Of a DNA stretch of 64,000 nt, positions 36,858 through 45,221 are shown piece after piece. Each line of letters begins with the position of its first letter. The stretch's first letter is position 1. The notes below the pieces were generated by a model. That model was not told the DNA's origin, searched no databases, and was given only the letters and a program-made list of their open reading frames with translations. Source of the DNA: Arthrobacter zhaoxinii. GTDB lineage: Bacteria; Actinomycetota; Actinomycetes; Actinomycetales; Micrococcaceae. The DNA lies in the NCBI RefSeq assembly GCF_024385505.1, contig NZ_JANFLT010000006.1, forward strand, positions 434,001 to 498,000, written 5' to 3'. The position numbers were made by a program, and so were the translations under genes.

Positions 36858-37943
36858 TTAGCCCAGCAGCATGGGCAGGATGTGCTCGCTCAGCAGCGGC
36901 GAGAGGTCGGTGCGTTCCGCTGCAGCCGTCGGCGCGGTCCAGAGAATCTCTTCAATCTCCGCGGCTGCAGCGGGCTGCGGGCTCCCCGCGGGAAGGGTCC
37001 ACGCGAACAGGCCGGCGTCTATGAACGTGTTTTCCTCGTTCGCTGCCGGACCGTACCAGCGGCCCAGATCTTCCAGCTCCGCGGCGGCAACGGTGAGTCC
37101 GAGCTCCTCACCGATCTCCCGTGCGGCTGCCTCGGCGAAGCTCTCGCCCGGCTCAAGCTTTCCGCCGGGCTGCATAAAGCGGGAGGTGCCGCGCTTACGG
37201 ACGAGTAGGATCCGGCCGTCGTCGTCGCGAACCAGGACTGCCGAAAGGCGCAGGACGGCGGGACCGGGCTCGTCGCCGCCGGCCGGGGCGGCAGCAGCGG
37301 AGCCGAGCACCGGCATGTGGGAGAGCTGCGGATCCTTCTGCAGCCCCGCCAGGCCGTTCCAGGACAGGTTCACCAGGTGCGCCGCCACGGTGGCCTTGTC
37401 CGGGGTCCGGGTGTCCAGCCACCACTGGCCGGTCATGGCCACCATGCCCACCAGCATCTGCGCGTACATCCCGCCGACTTCGGCGCTCAGGCCGCGGCTG
37501 CCGAACTCCTTGGAGAGGATGTGTTCCACGTGCCGGGTGATCCGGGACAGCAGGGTGGAAAATGTCCCTTCCGGCTGGGACGGAGGCGCGTCCCGGGTGA
37601 GGATCCGGAAACCGTCGGTGGAGTTCTCAATATAGTCCAGCAGGGCATAGGCGGCGCGTTCCAGCAGCACCCGGGGAGCGGCATCGGCGCTGAGCGACTC
37701 GGTCATCACCTCAAGCAGGCGGCGGAACTCAATGTCCACCACCTCGTTGTAGAGGCCCTCCTTGGAGCCGAAATGCTCGTAGACCACCGGTTTGGAAACA
37801 CCGGCCGCGGCCGCAATGTCCTCGATGGTCGCGCCGTCGAGGCCGCGCAGGGCAAACAGCCCGCGGGCCACCTCGATGAGCTGGGCGCGTCGCTGGATGC
37901 CGGTCATACGCAGGCGCGTGCCGCCCGCGGAAGTCTTTACCAC
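36858..37943 (-). CDS. TetR-family regulator fused to a Nudix hydrolase domain
   Basis: 361 residues in one uninterrupted frame. Residues about 13-60 are a TetR HTH (RRAQLIEVARGLFALRG, then ATIEDIAAAAGVSKPVVYEHFGSK), followed by an all-helical ligand-binding region to about 205. After an Ala/Gly/Pro linker, residues about 228-355 form a Nudix domain with a perfect Nudix box: GKLEPGESF, seven residues, REIGEELGL. The Nudix part may bind or hydrolyse a nucleotide ligand that controls DNA binding, as in NrtR, though that family uses another HTH type. GTG 37943 is set by the leaderless -10 TACACT. It precedes tRNA-Gln and glmU on the opposite strand. Confidence 0.88.
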   Translation of the reverse strand: MVKTSAGGTRLRMTGIQRRAQLIEVARGLFALRGLDGATIEDIAAAAGVSKPVVYEHFGSKEGLYNEVVDIEFRRLLEVMTESLSADAAPRVLLERAAYALLDYIENSTDGFRILTRDAPPSQPEGTFSTLLSRITRHVEHILSKEFGSRGLSAEVGGMYAQMLVGMVAMTGQWWLDTRTPDKATVAAHLVNLSWNGLAGLQKDPQLSHMPVLGSAAAAPAGGDEPGPAVLRLSAVLVRDDDGRILLVRKRGTSRFMQPGGKLEPGESFAEAAAREIGEELGLTVAAAELEDLGRWYGPAANEENTFIDAGLFAWTLPAGSPQPAAAAEIEEILWTAPTAAAERTDLSPLLSEHILPMLLG

Positions 37944-37949
37944 CGGACC

Positions 37950-37955
37950 AGTGTA
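37950..37955 (-). promoter_or_regulatory. -10 element of leaderless tetR-nudix gene
   Basis: Minus-strand TACACT, six bases (GGTCCG), then GTG 37943. Confidence 0.55.
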
Positions 37956-38072
37956 CCCACGCGGGTCCCTGGCAGACGGAGGGCGTGCCCGGGCGGTCGC
38001 GACTCAACTCGCGAACACCTCGGCTCCCGTGGCAGACTAAACTCTTGTGTGCGGGGCTAGCCACGCACATGG

Positions 38073-38144
38073 TCCGCCCTGGTGTAATGGCAGCACCCCG
38101 GCCTTTGGAGCCGTGGAGTATAGGTTCGAATCCTATGGGCGGAA
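38073..38144 (+). tRNA. tRNA-Gln(TTG)
   Basis: 72 bases without encoded CCA. The acceptor stem TCCGCCC (38073-38079) pairs with GGGCGGA (38137-38143), discriminator A. The D-arm region reads GGTGTAATGGCAGCA, the anticodon loop is CTTTGGA with anticodon TTG (reads CAA), and the T loop TTCGAAT sits in a perfect stem. A -10-like TAAACT lies about 30 bases upstream. Confidence 0.95.
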
Positions 38145-38219
38145 CGCTGTGCAGTGTGCCTGTGAGGGCAGCCGCGCACCAGAAATACGCCGGCCGTACC
38201 ACCGAGGAGCGCCATTTTC

Positions 38220-39731
38220 GTGACCACCAACGATGTCCGAACCAGTGGGGCCACCACCGGCACTTTGTCGGCAGTGATCGTCCTTGCAGCCGGCGCCGGC
38301 ACACGGATGAAGTCCCGGACCCCGAAGATCCTGCATCCCGTGGGCGGCATCTCGATGCTCGGCCACGCCCTCGCCGCCGCCTCAGAGCTGCACCCCCGTT
38401 TCCTGGCCGTCGTCGTGCGCCACGAACGCGACCTTGTCGCCGCGCACGCCGCCGAGCAGGCACCGGCGGCCGTCATCGTGGACCAGGACTCGATCCCCGG
38501 TACCGGCCGCGCCGTCCAGGTGGCACTCTCGGCGCTGGATGCCGCTGACGGGCTCGAAGGCACCGTTGTGGTGACTTACGGCGACACTCCGCTGCTTGAA
38601 GCGCAGACCCTGCGCAACCTGGTGGCCGTGCATGAAACGTCCGGCAACGCCGTGACCGTGCTGACCGCCAGGCTCGCCGACCCGACCGGCTACGGGCGGG
38701 TCCTCCGGGCCGAAGACGGCACCGTCACCGGGATCGTTGAGCACAAGGACGCCACTGACGAGCAGCGGGCCGTTCGCGAGATCAACTCCGGCATATATGC
38801 CTTCGACGCCGCGGTGCTGCGCAGCGCGCTGGAATCGGTCACCACCGCTAACTCGCAGGGCGAGATGTACCTGACCGACGTCCTGGGCATCGCCCGCGCC
38901 GCCGGCGGACGCATCAGTGCCGTTGTCACCGATGACACCTGGCAGGTGGAGGGCGTCAACGACCGCGTCCAGCTTGCCGCGCTCAACGCAGAACACAACC
39001 GGCGCAACCTGGATAAGTGGATGCGGGCCGGTGTCACGGTCGCGGATCCGGCGACGACCTGGATCGACTCGACGGTAACCCTGGCCGAAGACGTCACGAT
39101 CCTCCCGGGCACGCAGCTGCACGGCTCCACCAGTATCGCCCGGGACGCCGTCGTCGGACCGGACACCACCCTGACCAACGTCACCGTGGGTGAGGGTGCG
39201 CGCGTGGTGCGTACCCACGGGAGCGACGCCGTGCTGGGCGCCGGAACCAGTGTCGGACCGTTCGCCTACCTGCGCCCCGGCACCGTGCTGGGTGCCAGGG
39301 GCAAGATCGGCACCTTCGTGGAAACCAAGAACGCCGACATCGGCGCCGGGTCAAAGGTTCCCCACCTTTCCTATGTGGGGGACGCCACCATCGGCGAGGA
39401 GTCCAACATCGGCGCAGCGTCCGTTTTCGTGAACTACGACGGCGTCAACAAGCACCACACGACCATCGGATCGCATGTGCGCATGGGCAGCGACAACATG
39501 TACGTGGCGCCCGTCACGGTGGGCGACGGCGCGTACAGTGGAGCCGGAACGGTGGTCCGCAAGGATGTCCCCGCCGGTGCCCTCGCAATCAACGTTGCGC
39601 CTCAGCGCAACCTCGACGGGTGGGTGCTGGACAAGCGTCCCGGGACTGCCGCCGCGGAAGCTGCGGCGGCCGCGGCCACCAACACTTCTTCCTCAGTAAC
39701 TGATTCCCCCACGCGAGAAAGCGATCATTAA
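38220..39731 (+). CDS. glmU: Bifunctional UDP-N-acetylglucosamine pyrophosphorylase / glucosamine-1-phosphate N-acetyltransferase
   Basis: Makes UDP-GlcNAc, the precursor of peptidoglycan and of the surface polysaccharide. 503 residues: pyrophosphorylase domain with VLAAGAGTRMKSRTPKILHP, VTYGDTPLL and EGVNDRVQLA, then a left-handed beta-helix acetyltransferase domain (from about 260) with many hexapeptide repeats and FVETKNADIGAGSKVPHLSY. The C-terminal 40 residues are an Ala/Thr/Ser-rich tail. Start GTG 38220. The stop TAA overlaps the prs start as TAATG. Confidence 0.96.
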   Translation: MTTNDVRTSGATTGTLSAVIVLAAGAGTRMKSRTPKILHPVGGISMLGHALAAASELHPRFLAVVVRHERDLVAAHAAEQAPAAVIVDQDSIPGTGRAVQVALSALDAADGLEGTVVVTYGDTPLLEAQTLRNLVAVHETSGNAVTVLTARLADPTGYGRVLRAEDGTVTGIVEHKDATDEQRAVREINSGIYAFDAAVLRSALESVTTANSQGEMYLTDVLGIARAAGGRISAVVTDDTWQVEGVNDRVQLAALNAEHNRRNLDKWMRAGVTVADPATTWIDSTVTLAEDVTILPGTQLHGSTSIARDAVVGPDTTLTNVTVGEGARVVRTHGSDAVLGAGTSVGPFAYLRPGTVLGARGKIGTFVETKNADIGAGSKVPHLSYVGDATIGEESNIGAASVFVNYDGVNKHHTTIGSHVRMGSDNMYVAPVTVGDGAYSGAGTVVRKDVPAGALAINVAPQRNLDGWVLDKRPGTAAAEAAAAAATNTSSSVTDSPTRESDH

Positions 39732-40714
39732 TGAGCAGCGAGATCACCGCACAAGGTGAAAAGAAGCTTGTCCTTGCCACTGGCCGGGCACACCCGGAGC
39801 TGGCCGAGGAGATCGCACGCTGTCTTGACACGGATCTGCTGCCGCTGGCGTCCTATGACTTCGCCAACGGCGAGATCTACGTCCGTCCCGGTGAGAGCGT
39901 CCGCGGCACCGACGCCTTCGTGATCCAGGCCCACCCGGCGCCGATGAACAACTGGCTGATGGAACAGCTGATTACCGTTGATGCGCTGAAGCGGGCCTCC
40001 GCCAAGCGGATCACCGTGGTGTCCCCGTTCTATCCGTACGCCCGGCAGGATAAGAAGGGCCGCGGCCGCGAGCCGATTTCCGCCCGCCTGATCGCCGACC
40101 TGTACAAGACTGCCGGCGCGGACCGCATCATGAGCGTGGACCTGCACACCTCGCAGATCCAGGGCTTCTTTGACGGCCCCGTTGACCACCTGATGGCCAT
40201 CCCGCTGCTGGCCGACTACATCCGCACCCGCGTAGACGTCTCCAACGTCACGGTGGTCTCCCCGGACACGGGCCGTGTCCGTGTCGCTGAGCAGTGGGCC
40301 GAGCGCCTGGGCGGTTCGCCGCTGGCCTTCGTACACAAGAGCCGCGACCTTACCGTCCCGAACCAGGCCGTGTCCAAGCAGGTCGTCGGCCAGGTTGAAG
40401 GCCGCACCTGCGTGCTGATCGACGACATGATCGACACCGGCGGCACCATTGCCGGCGCCGTCAGGGTGCTCAAGGAAGCCGGAGCCAAGGACGTCATCAT
40501 CGCGGCCACCCATGCCGTGTTCTCCGACCCGGCCGCCCGGACCCTCGCCGAGTCCGGTGCCCGCGAAGTTGTGGTGACGAACACGCTGCCGATCCCGGCT
40601 GCCAAGCGCTTTGACCAGCTGACCGTGCTTTCAATTGCCCCGCTGATTGCGCGGGCCATCAAGGAGGTCTTCGAAGACGGATCAGTCACGAGCCTCTTCG
40701 ACGGCAAGGCCTAG
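39731..40714 (+). CDS. prs: Ribose-phosphate diphosphokinase
   Basis: Makes PRPP from ribose 5-phosphate and ATP for nucleotide, His and Trp synthesis. 327 residues: flexible-loop region SPFYPYARQDKKGRGREPIS, VDLHTSQIQGFFDGPVDHL and the PRPP-binding loop CVLIDDMIDTGGTIAGA. Translation is coupled to glmU by a one-base overlap. The glmU-prs order is conserved in actinobacteria and leads into rplY-pth. Confidence 0.97.
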   Translation: MSSEITAQGEKKLVLATGRAHPELAEEIARCLDTDLLPLASYDFANGEIYVRPGESVRGTDAFVIQAHPAPMNNWLMEQLITVDALKRASAKRITVVSPFYPYARQDKKGRGREPISARLIADLYKTAGADRIMSVDLHTSQIQGFFDGPVDHLMAIPLLADYIRTRVDVSNVTVVSPDTGRVRVAEQWAERLGGSPLAFVHKSRDLTVPNQAVSKQVVGQVEGRTCVLIDDMIDTGGTIAGAVRVLKEAGAKDVIIAATHAVFSDPAARTLAESGAREVVVTNTLPIPAAKRFDQLTVLSIAPLIARAIKEVFEDGSVTSLFDGKA

Positions 40715-40738
40715 CACTTACAGCACCGGCGAACCCAA

Positions 40739-40777
40739 CCGCCCGTCCGGACCGCACCTCGAGTGCCGTTCGGGCGG
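40739..40777 (+). terminator. Possible terminator after prs
   Basis: CCGCCCG (40739-40745) pairs with CGGGCGG (40771-40777), with a smaller GCAC/GTGC stem inside. No T tract follows, so it is a weak candidate. Confidence 0.3.
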
Positions 40778-40792
40778 GCGGACTTGTGCTGG

Positions 40793-40909
40793 TAGCATGG
40801 AGAGCGATGCCTAGGCGAGGGAGCGGCCCGGAGAATTCCGGACGAACTCCGTTATCGACGGTGGCTGGCAACTTCTGATCGTACAAAGGACCGTTATCCG
40901 GTCCGTACG
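40793..40909 (+). promoter_or_regulatory. rplY promoter and structured leader
   Basis: A -10 candidate TAGCAT is at 40793-40798, giving a leader of about 165 bases. It holds a stem-loop at 40880-40909: CGTAC, an AAA bulge, GGACCG, loop TTATC, CGGTCC, GTACG. Ribosomal-protein leaders often carry such structures for autoregulation; binding of L25 here is only inferred. Confidence 0.4.
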
Positions 40910-40969
40910 GTGCACTGTTCCGAAACCGGCGCCTGAGGCAACCACGGAACACCACTTACAGGAGTAGCA

Positions 40970-41578
40970 ATGTCTGAGCAGAAGCTCGCAGGAACCGCCC
41001 GCACCGAGTTCGGCAAGGGTGCAGCCCGCAAGGCCCGCGCCGCCGGCCAGATCCCGGCAGTCATCTACGGCCACGGCGCCGATGTTATGCACATCCTGCT
41101 GCCGGCCAAGGCCACCACGCTGGCCGTCCGCACCTCCAACGCCCTGCTGGAAATCGACGTCGACGGCGAGTCCCACCTGGCCCTGGCCCGCGACATCCAG
41201 CGCGATCCGATCAAGCAGATCATCGAGCACATCGACCTCCTGACCGTCCGCAAGGGCGAAAAGGTCGAGGTTGAGGTCAACGTCCACGTTGAAGGCGAAC
41301 TGGCTGCAGGCGACTCCGTCTTCAACCAGGAAGCCAACACGGTCCTGGTTGCCGCAGACGCCACCGACCTGCCGGAAACCATCGTGGTCAGCATCGAAGG
41401 CCGCAAGGCCGGCGAGCACATCTACGCCTCCGACCTCGTCCTGCCTGCCGGCGTCGAGCTGCTGCTTGATCCTGAGACCATGATCATCAACATCTCCGAG
41501 TCCACCGTTCAGGACCTGGGCGCTCCGTCCGACGAACAGGTTGCCATTGCAGCTGCTGAAGTCGGCGCAGAAGCGTAA
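40970..41578 (+). CDS. rplY: 50S ribosomal protein L25/general stress protein Ctc
   Basis: 5S rRNA-binding ribosomal protein. 202 residues, the two-domain TL5/CTC form: N-terminal RNA-binding domain (FGKGAARKARAAGQIPAVIYGHG, then DIQRDPIKQIIEHIDL) and a C-terminal beta domain with the family tail of acidic and alanine residues. ATG 40970 has CAGGAG upstream. pth follows after 66 bases with its own GAAGGAG site; co-transcription is likely. Confidence 0.96.
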   Translation: MSEQKLAGTARTEFGKGAARKARAAGQIPAVIYGHGADVMHILLPAKATTLAVRTSNALLEIDVDGESHLALARDIQRDPIKQIIEHIDLLTVRKGEKVEVEVNVHVEGELAAGDSVFNQEANTVLVAADATDLPETIVVSIEGRKAGEHIYASDLVLPAGVELLLDPETMIINISESTVQDLGAPSDEQVAIAAAEVGAEA

Positions 41579-41644
41579 CCCACTTCCGGGGTCTGCTCCC
41601 GGTAACGGAGCCGTCCGGTTCTTAGTGAAGGAGCAGTACCCGTA

Positions 41645-42232
41645 GTGAACAGCAACACCTGGCTTGTAGCCGGGCTCGGAAACCCCGGGCCCGGCTACAG
41701 CCGTAACCGGCACAATATCGGCCAGATGGTCCTCGACGAGCTGGCCTCCCGGATGGGCGGAAAGTTCAAGACCCACCGGTCGCATGCATCCATTGTCGAA
41801 GGACGCCTCGGCATCGGCGGTCCCCGCGTAGTGCTGGCCAAGCCGCTGACTTATATGAACCTCTCCGGCGGGCCAGTCTCGTCCCTGTCCCGCTTTTTCG
41901 ATATCGATCCGGAGCAGGTCGTGGCGGTTCACGACGAAATCGACATCCCTTTCAACACCGTTAAGCTCAAGCGCGGCGGCGGAGAAGGCGGGCACAACGG
42001 TCTCCGGGATATCAGCAAGGCCCTGGGCACCAAGGACTACCTGCGTGTCCGGGTAGGCGTGGGCCGTCCGCCGGGCCGCATGGACACGGCTGACTACGTC
42101 CTCAAGGACTTTTCCGGCACGGAGGCCAAGGAGCTGCCGTTCCTCGTAGGTGACGCCGCCGATGCCGTCGAGCTGCTCCTGGCGGAGGGGCTTACGGCCG
42201 CCCAGCAGAAGTTCCACGGCACCGGCGCCTGA
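41645..42232 (+). CDS. pth: Aminoacyl-tRNA hydrolase
   Basis: Releases peptides from prematurely dropped peptidyl-tRNA. 195 residues: VAGLGNPGPGYSRNRHNIG with the catalytic His, LAKPLTYMNLSG, VHDEIDIPFNTVKLKRGGG and GGHNGLRDI. GTG 41645 has GAAGGAG nine bases upstream. Last gene of the housekeeping block before the regulator array; a strong terminator follows. Confidence 0.97.
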   Translation: MNSNTWLVAGLGNPGPGYSRNRHNIGQMVLDELASRMGGKFKTHRSHASIVEGRLGIGGPRVVLAKPLTYMNLSGGPVSSLSRFFDIDPEQVVAVHDEIDIPFNTVKLKRGGGEGGHNGLRDISKALGTKDYLRVRVGVGRPPGRMDTADYVLKDFSGTEAKELPFLVGDAADAVELLLAEGLTAAQQKFHGTGA

Positions 42233-42358
42233 CGGTAGGGGACTAGGTACCGGCGGCACGGAATGGGGTAGTTTTCCAGCGTCGGGAATAGCGGGGAGCC
42301 ATTGTTTCGGTTCGGTTACCCGGCCTAAAATGTAACCAGCCTTCAGGGCTCCCAAAGC

Positions 42359-42421
42359 GGGGCCGACGTCGGGAGGCCTCCGAGACTGGGCCACCCCCAT
42401 CCCGGCGTCGGTCCCTTATTT
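42359..42421 (+). terminator. Rho-independent terminator of the rplY-pth transcript
   Basis: 16-bp stem with two G-T wobbles: 42359-42374 with 42400-42415. GGCC/GGCC pairs inside the loop, and TTATTT follows. Confidence 0.75.
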
Positions 42422-42442
42422 CCCAGCAGTACCGTCTACGGC

Positions 42443-42488
42443 CCGCCCGTCTGGTTGCAAATACATGTATTTGTATCTAGACGGGCGG
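42443..42488. promoter_or_regulatory. Concentric palindromes at the 5' side of the first regulator
   Basis: A perfect 16-base AT-rich palindrome (CAAATACA with TGTATTTG, 42458-42473) lies exactly at the centre of a 10-bp GC-rich inverted repeat (CCGCCCGTCT, 42443-42452, and AGACGGGCGG, 42479-42488). Both have their centre between 42465 and 42466. It could form one long hairpin or be an operator. Confidence 0.6.
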
Positions 42489-42586
42489 TCCTGTTGCACC
42501 GTATGCTCCAACCCACTGACCAGTTGCGAGCAGTGGTGTCCGGATCAGGACTCCATGCGGGCGTTGTGGGGGGCGTAGGCCGGCCG

Positions 42587-45202
42587 ATGGACAATGAGTC
42601 ACCTGTAGCCGAGCTGATCGGGCGTGCCGAGCTGCTCGACGACCTATGCGCTGCGCTGGCTGCCGGTGGTGCCGGAGCTGTCATCCTGGGCCGGCCAGGC
42701 GTCGGAAAGACCGCAGTGCTCCGTGCCGTAGCGGACCGGCTGCAGGCCGACTTCCACGTCATTCCGATCCGCGGCAGCGCCATCTCCGCCCGGACCCCGT
42801 ACGGGGCACTGGCCTTCCTGCTCAGCGGCCTGCCCGAAGGCGCGGAGCAGGATCCGCTGCAGCTGCTCCGGGAACTGAGCCGCAGCCTTACCGCCCGGGC
42901 CGGACAGGGCCGGATATTGGTCAGGGTGGACAATGCGGACCAGCTGGACCGGTTCTCCATCATGGTGCTGTCCCAGCTGCTGCGGCGGGGAACCATCGCC
43001 GTGCTGGCGGCCGCCTCGATCCAATGGGGAGCCAATCCTGAACTCGTAGGCCTGTGGAGCGAAGGACTCCTGGAACGAGTCGATCTCGAACTGCTGACCG
43101 AGCGGCAGACCCGCCAACTCATGCAGCAGATACTGGGCGGACCGGTGTCGTCCCTTGCCTCCGGAACCATGTGGCGGGAAACCGAGGGCAGTCCGCTGCT
43201 GGTCCGGCTCATGACCGCCGCACAGGTCCGCTGCGGAACCCTGGCACGCAGGGATGCCACCTGGGTCTGTACCGGCCCCTTCGTCCGCACCGGGGAAGTC
43301 AGCGAAGTGCTTAACAAGGTGCTGGACCGGCTGGGTGCAGCTGAACGGCGGCTGGTGGAAGTCCTGGCGCTGTGCCGAAGTCTTCCCTTGTCCACCGTCC
43401 TGGAAATGTTGCCGGCGCCGGGGGTTGATGCCCTTGAAGAACAGCAGATCATCTCCGTGGCAGGGACGCCGGCAGCAGTCCGGCCCGGAGCGTGGATTCC
43501 CGGAACGGTCATAGCGGAAAGCATGGCGCCCGGCCGGAGGCGGAAACTTTGGGAAGACATCTCGGCGCTGATTGCCTCCGAAGATTTGGACGGCGACGAA
43601 CTGACGGCATTCGCGGACTGGACACGGTCCTGCGGGGAAAATCTCCGTCCGGCGGACATCCTCCGTGCAGCGCGCACCGCGAACAGGCGCGCGGATCCCG
43701 CAGCGGCACTCAGGTTCGTCCGGACCGTGCCCGCGGCGGTGCGCAGCCAGGATCTGGTCCTGGAAGAGGTCCGCGCCCTGCACTTCATGGGGCATCTGCA
43801 GGAAGCCCTCCGCGTCTTCCGGGACGCGGAGCCCCGGCTGGTCCCGGAGGAACGTTTCAGTTATGTGCCGTTGCTGCTGCTTCACAGCCGGACGCAGGCA
43901 CGCCTGCCCGGGGCCGGAGACCCGCATGAGACGCTGGCCGCTGTCGAGGCATCATGCCCGGCGGAAGGGGAGCACCCTGAACTTGCTGCGGCGCTGGTCC
44001 TGGCGCAGGGCGCATTGGCTGCGGACGGGGGCCGCCTCGGGGAAGCACCGGAGGTTCCGGACCGCCTCGCGCGGCTCGCCGCGGACGGCTCGCTGACTCC
44101 TGCCACCCGGACGGAGGCGGCCGCGCTGTCCGCCCTTGTGCTCGCCCTGGCCGGACGGAACAGCGAGGCACTGCAGGCACTCAGGCAGCTGGGGCCGCCG
44201 GAGAACTATGCCGTCAGTCCCGCGAACGCGGGGGAGGTCTGCACCCGCATTTTCGATGCCTACGTTGTATCGGGTGAGTTGGAGCAAGCTGCTGATTTCG
44301 TTCGGTCCTTCAATGACAGCGGAGTCCGGCCCTCCTACCAGGGCAGCGGCGGGGAGCTGGCCGTGGCCGTACTCGCATCATGGCAGGGACAGGACGGTGC
44401 AGCGCGGCATGCGCTCTCCGGCGGTATCGGGCAGCTCCGTGTCCACGATCCGCAGGACATGCTGCCCCTGGCACAGACCCTGGCGGCTTACGTCCGCCGG
44501 GAGCAGCCCCCGGAAGGTCCCGGAATGCCGGGCAGGGAACAGGGCCCCAGCCAGCATCCCGGCTACGTTCGTGATTTCCTGAACCGCTATTTTTCTCTCC
44601 TGGCAGGTAATGCCGTAAACGACGAGGCCTGCGCCCGTCTGCGCGGCGAAGCGGCGTCTGCCCGGGCGAAAGGGTATGCGGCGCCGGCACTATTGTTTCT
44701 TTCAGCAGCAGTGCGGACGGGTGACAGGCAGGCAGCTGCCGAGATCCTCGCGACGGCACACGAGGTGAGCGGAAGGTTCAGTGAGCTGTTGGCGGATTTT
44801 GCTGCCGGGATCCTCCGCAATGACCCCGCCCTGCTGCTCAGCGCGGCTAAGGGGTTCAGCGACCGCGGGCAGTACCTGCTCTCCCGGGATGCGGCGCAGG
44901 CGGCGGAGGACAGGTTGGCTCACGCCCGCACCGCGGAGCGGAAAAAGCTGGCCAGAACGGCACGGACCCTGATTAACGCCAGCCTGAGGCGAATGCACCA
45001 AGTCGGGGGCCGCGCAGAAACTCTGGCGGAATTGAGCCAATTCGAGGCAGATCTTGCGCATCGTGCGGTTACGATAGCCACCACCACGCAGATCGCCGGA
45101 GAGCTGAACCTGTCTCCGCGAACTATCGAGTGGCACCTGGGAAAGATCTTCGCAAAGCTCCACGTCTCCGGCCGTTCCGAGTTGGCGGAGATTCTGGTCT
45201 AG
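42587..45202 (+). CDS. Large ATPase/LuxR-type regulator 1 (type A, divergent HTH)
   Basis: About 871 residues from ATG 42587. The P-loop NTPase domain comes first (GRPGVGKTAV at about 35-44, Walker B-like RILVRVDNADQLD) with the family-typical PYGALAFLLSGLP between them. The middle is a long all-helical, TPR-like region. The C-terminal HTH recognition part is LSPRTIEWHLGKIFAKLHVSGRSEL, but the usual LTxRExEV first helix is replaced by FEADLAHRAVTIATTTQIA. It belongs to the STAND/MalT-like LuxR group, which switches on effector or partner binding; the effector is unknown. The start is uncertain: no good Shine-Dalgarno, and the frame stays open to TTG 42455. First gene of a two-gene operon. Confidence 0.85.
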   Translation: MDNESPVAELIGRAELLDDLCAALAAGGAGAVILGRPGVGKTAVLRAVADRLQADFHVIPIRGSAISARTPYGALAFLLSGLPEGAEQDPLQLLRELSRSLTARAGQGRILVRVDNADQLDRFSIMVLSQLLRRGTIAVLAAASIQWGANPELVGLWSEGLLERVDLELLTERQTRQLMQQILGGPVSSLASGTMWRETEGSPLLVRLMTAAQVRCGTLARRDATWVCTGPFVRTGEVSEVLNKVLDRLGAAERRLVEVLALCRSLPLSTVLEMLPAPGVDALEEQQIISVAGTPAAVRPGAWIPGTVIAESMAPGRRRKLWEDISALIASEDLDGDELTAFADWTRSCGENLRPADILRAARTANRRADPAAALRFVRTVPAAVRSQDLVLEEVRALHFMGHLQEALRVFRDAEPRLVPEERFSYVPLLLLHSRTQARLPGAGDPHETLAAVEASCPAEGEHPELAAALVLAQGALAADGGRLGEAPEVPDRLARLAADGSLTPATRTEAAALSALVLALAGRNSEALQALRQLGPPENYAVSPANAGEVCTRIFDAYVVSGELEQAADFVRSFNDSGVRPSYQGSGGELAVAVLASWQGQDGAARHALSGGIGQLRVHDPQDMLPLAQTLAAYVRREQPPEGPGMPGREQGPSQHPGYVRDFLNRYFSLLAGNAVNDEACARLRGEAASARAKGYAAPALLFLSAAVRTGDRQAAAEILATAHEVSGRFSELLADFAAGILRNDPALLLSAAKGFSDRGQYLLSRDAAQAAEDRLAHARTAERKKLARTARTLINASLRRMHQVGGRAETLAELSQFEADLAHRAVTIATTTQIAGELNLSPRTIEWHLGKIFAKLHVSGRSELAEILV

Positions 45203-45221
45203 GAACCGACGGGGGAAGAGG

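Larger units (their letters stand above)
42233..42586 (+). promoter_or_regulatory. Structured intergenic region between pth and the regulator array
   Basis: 354 bases without a supported gene, densely structured. In order: a nested hairpin with outer arms GGGAGCC (42294-42300) and GGCTCCC (42347-42353) and inner arms GGTTAC (42314-42319) and GTAACC (42332-42337); a strong terminator (42359-42421); a weak look-alike of the shared regulator box, GCAGTA-N5-TACGGC (42426-42442); and concentric palindromes (42443-42488). A TANNNT match, TAGTTT, at 42269-42274 could be a promoter upstream of the terminator. Confidence 0.5.

Noticed and set aside
42455-42586. Upstream extension of regulator 1 to TTG 42455
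   Set aside because: It would start within the palindrome with no ribosome site, and the added residues lack resemblance to the starts of its paralogues.
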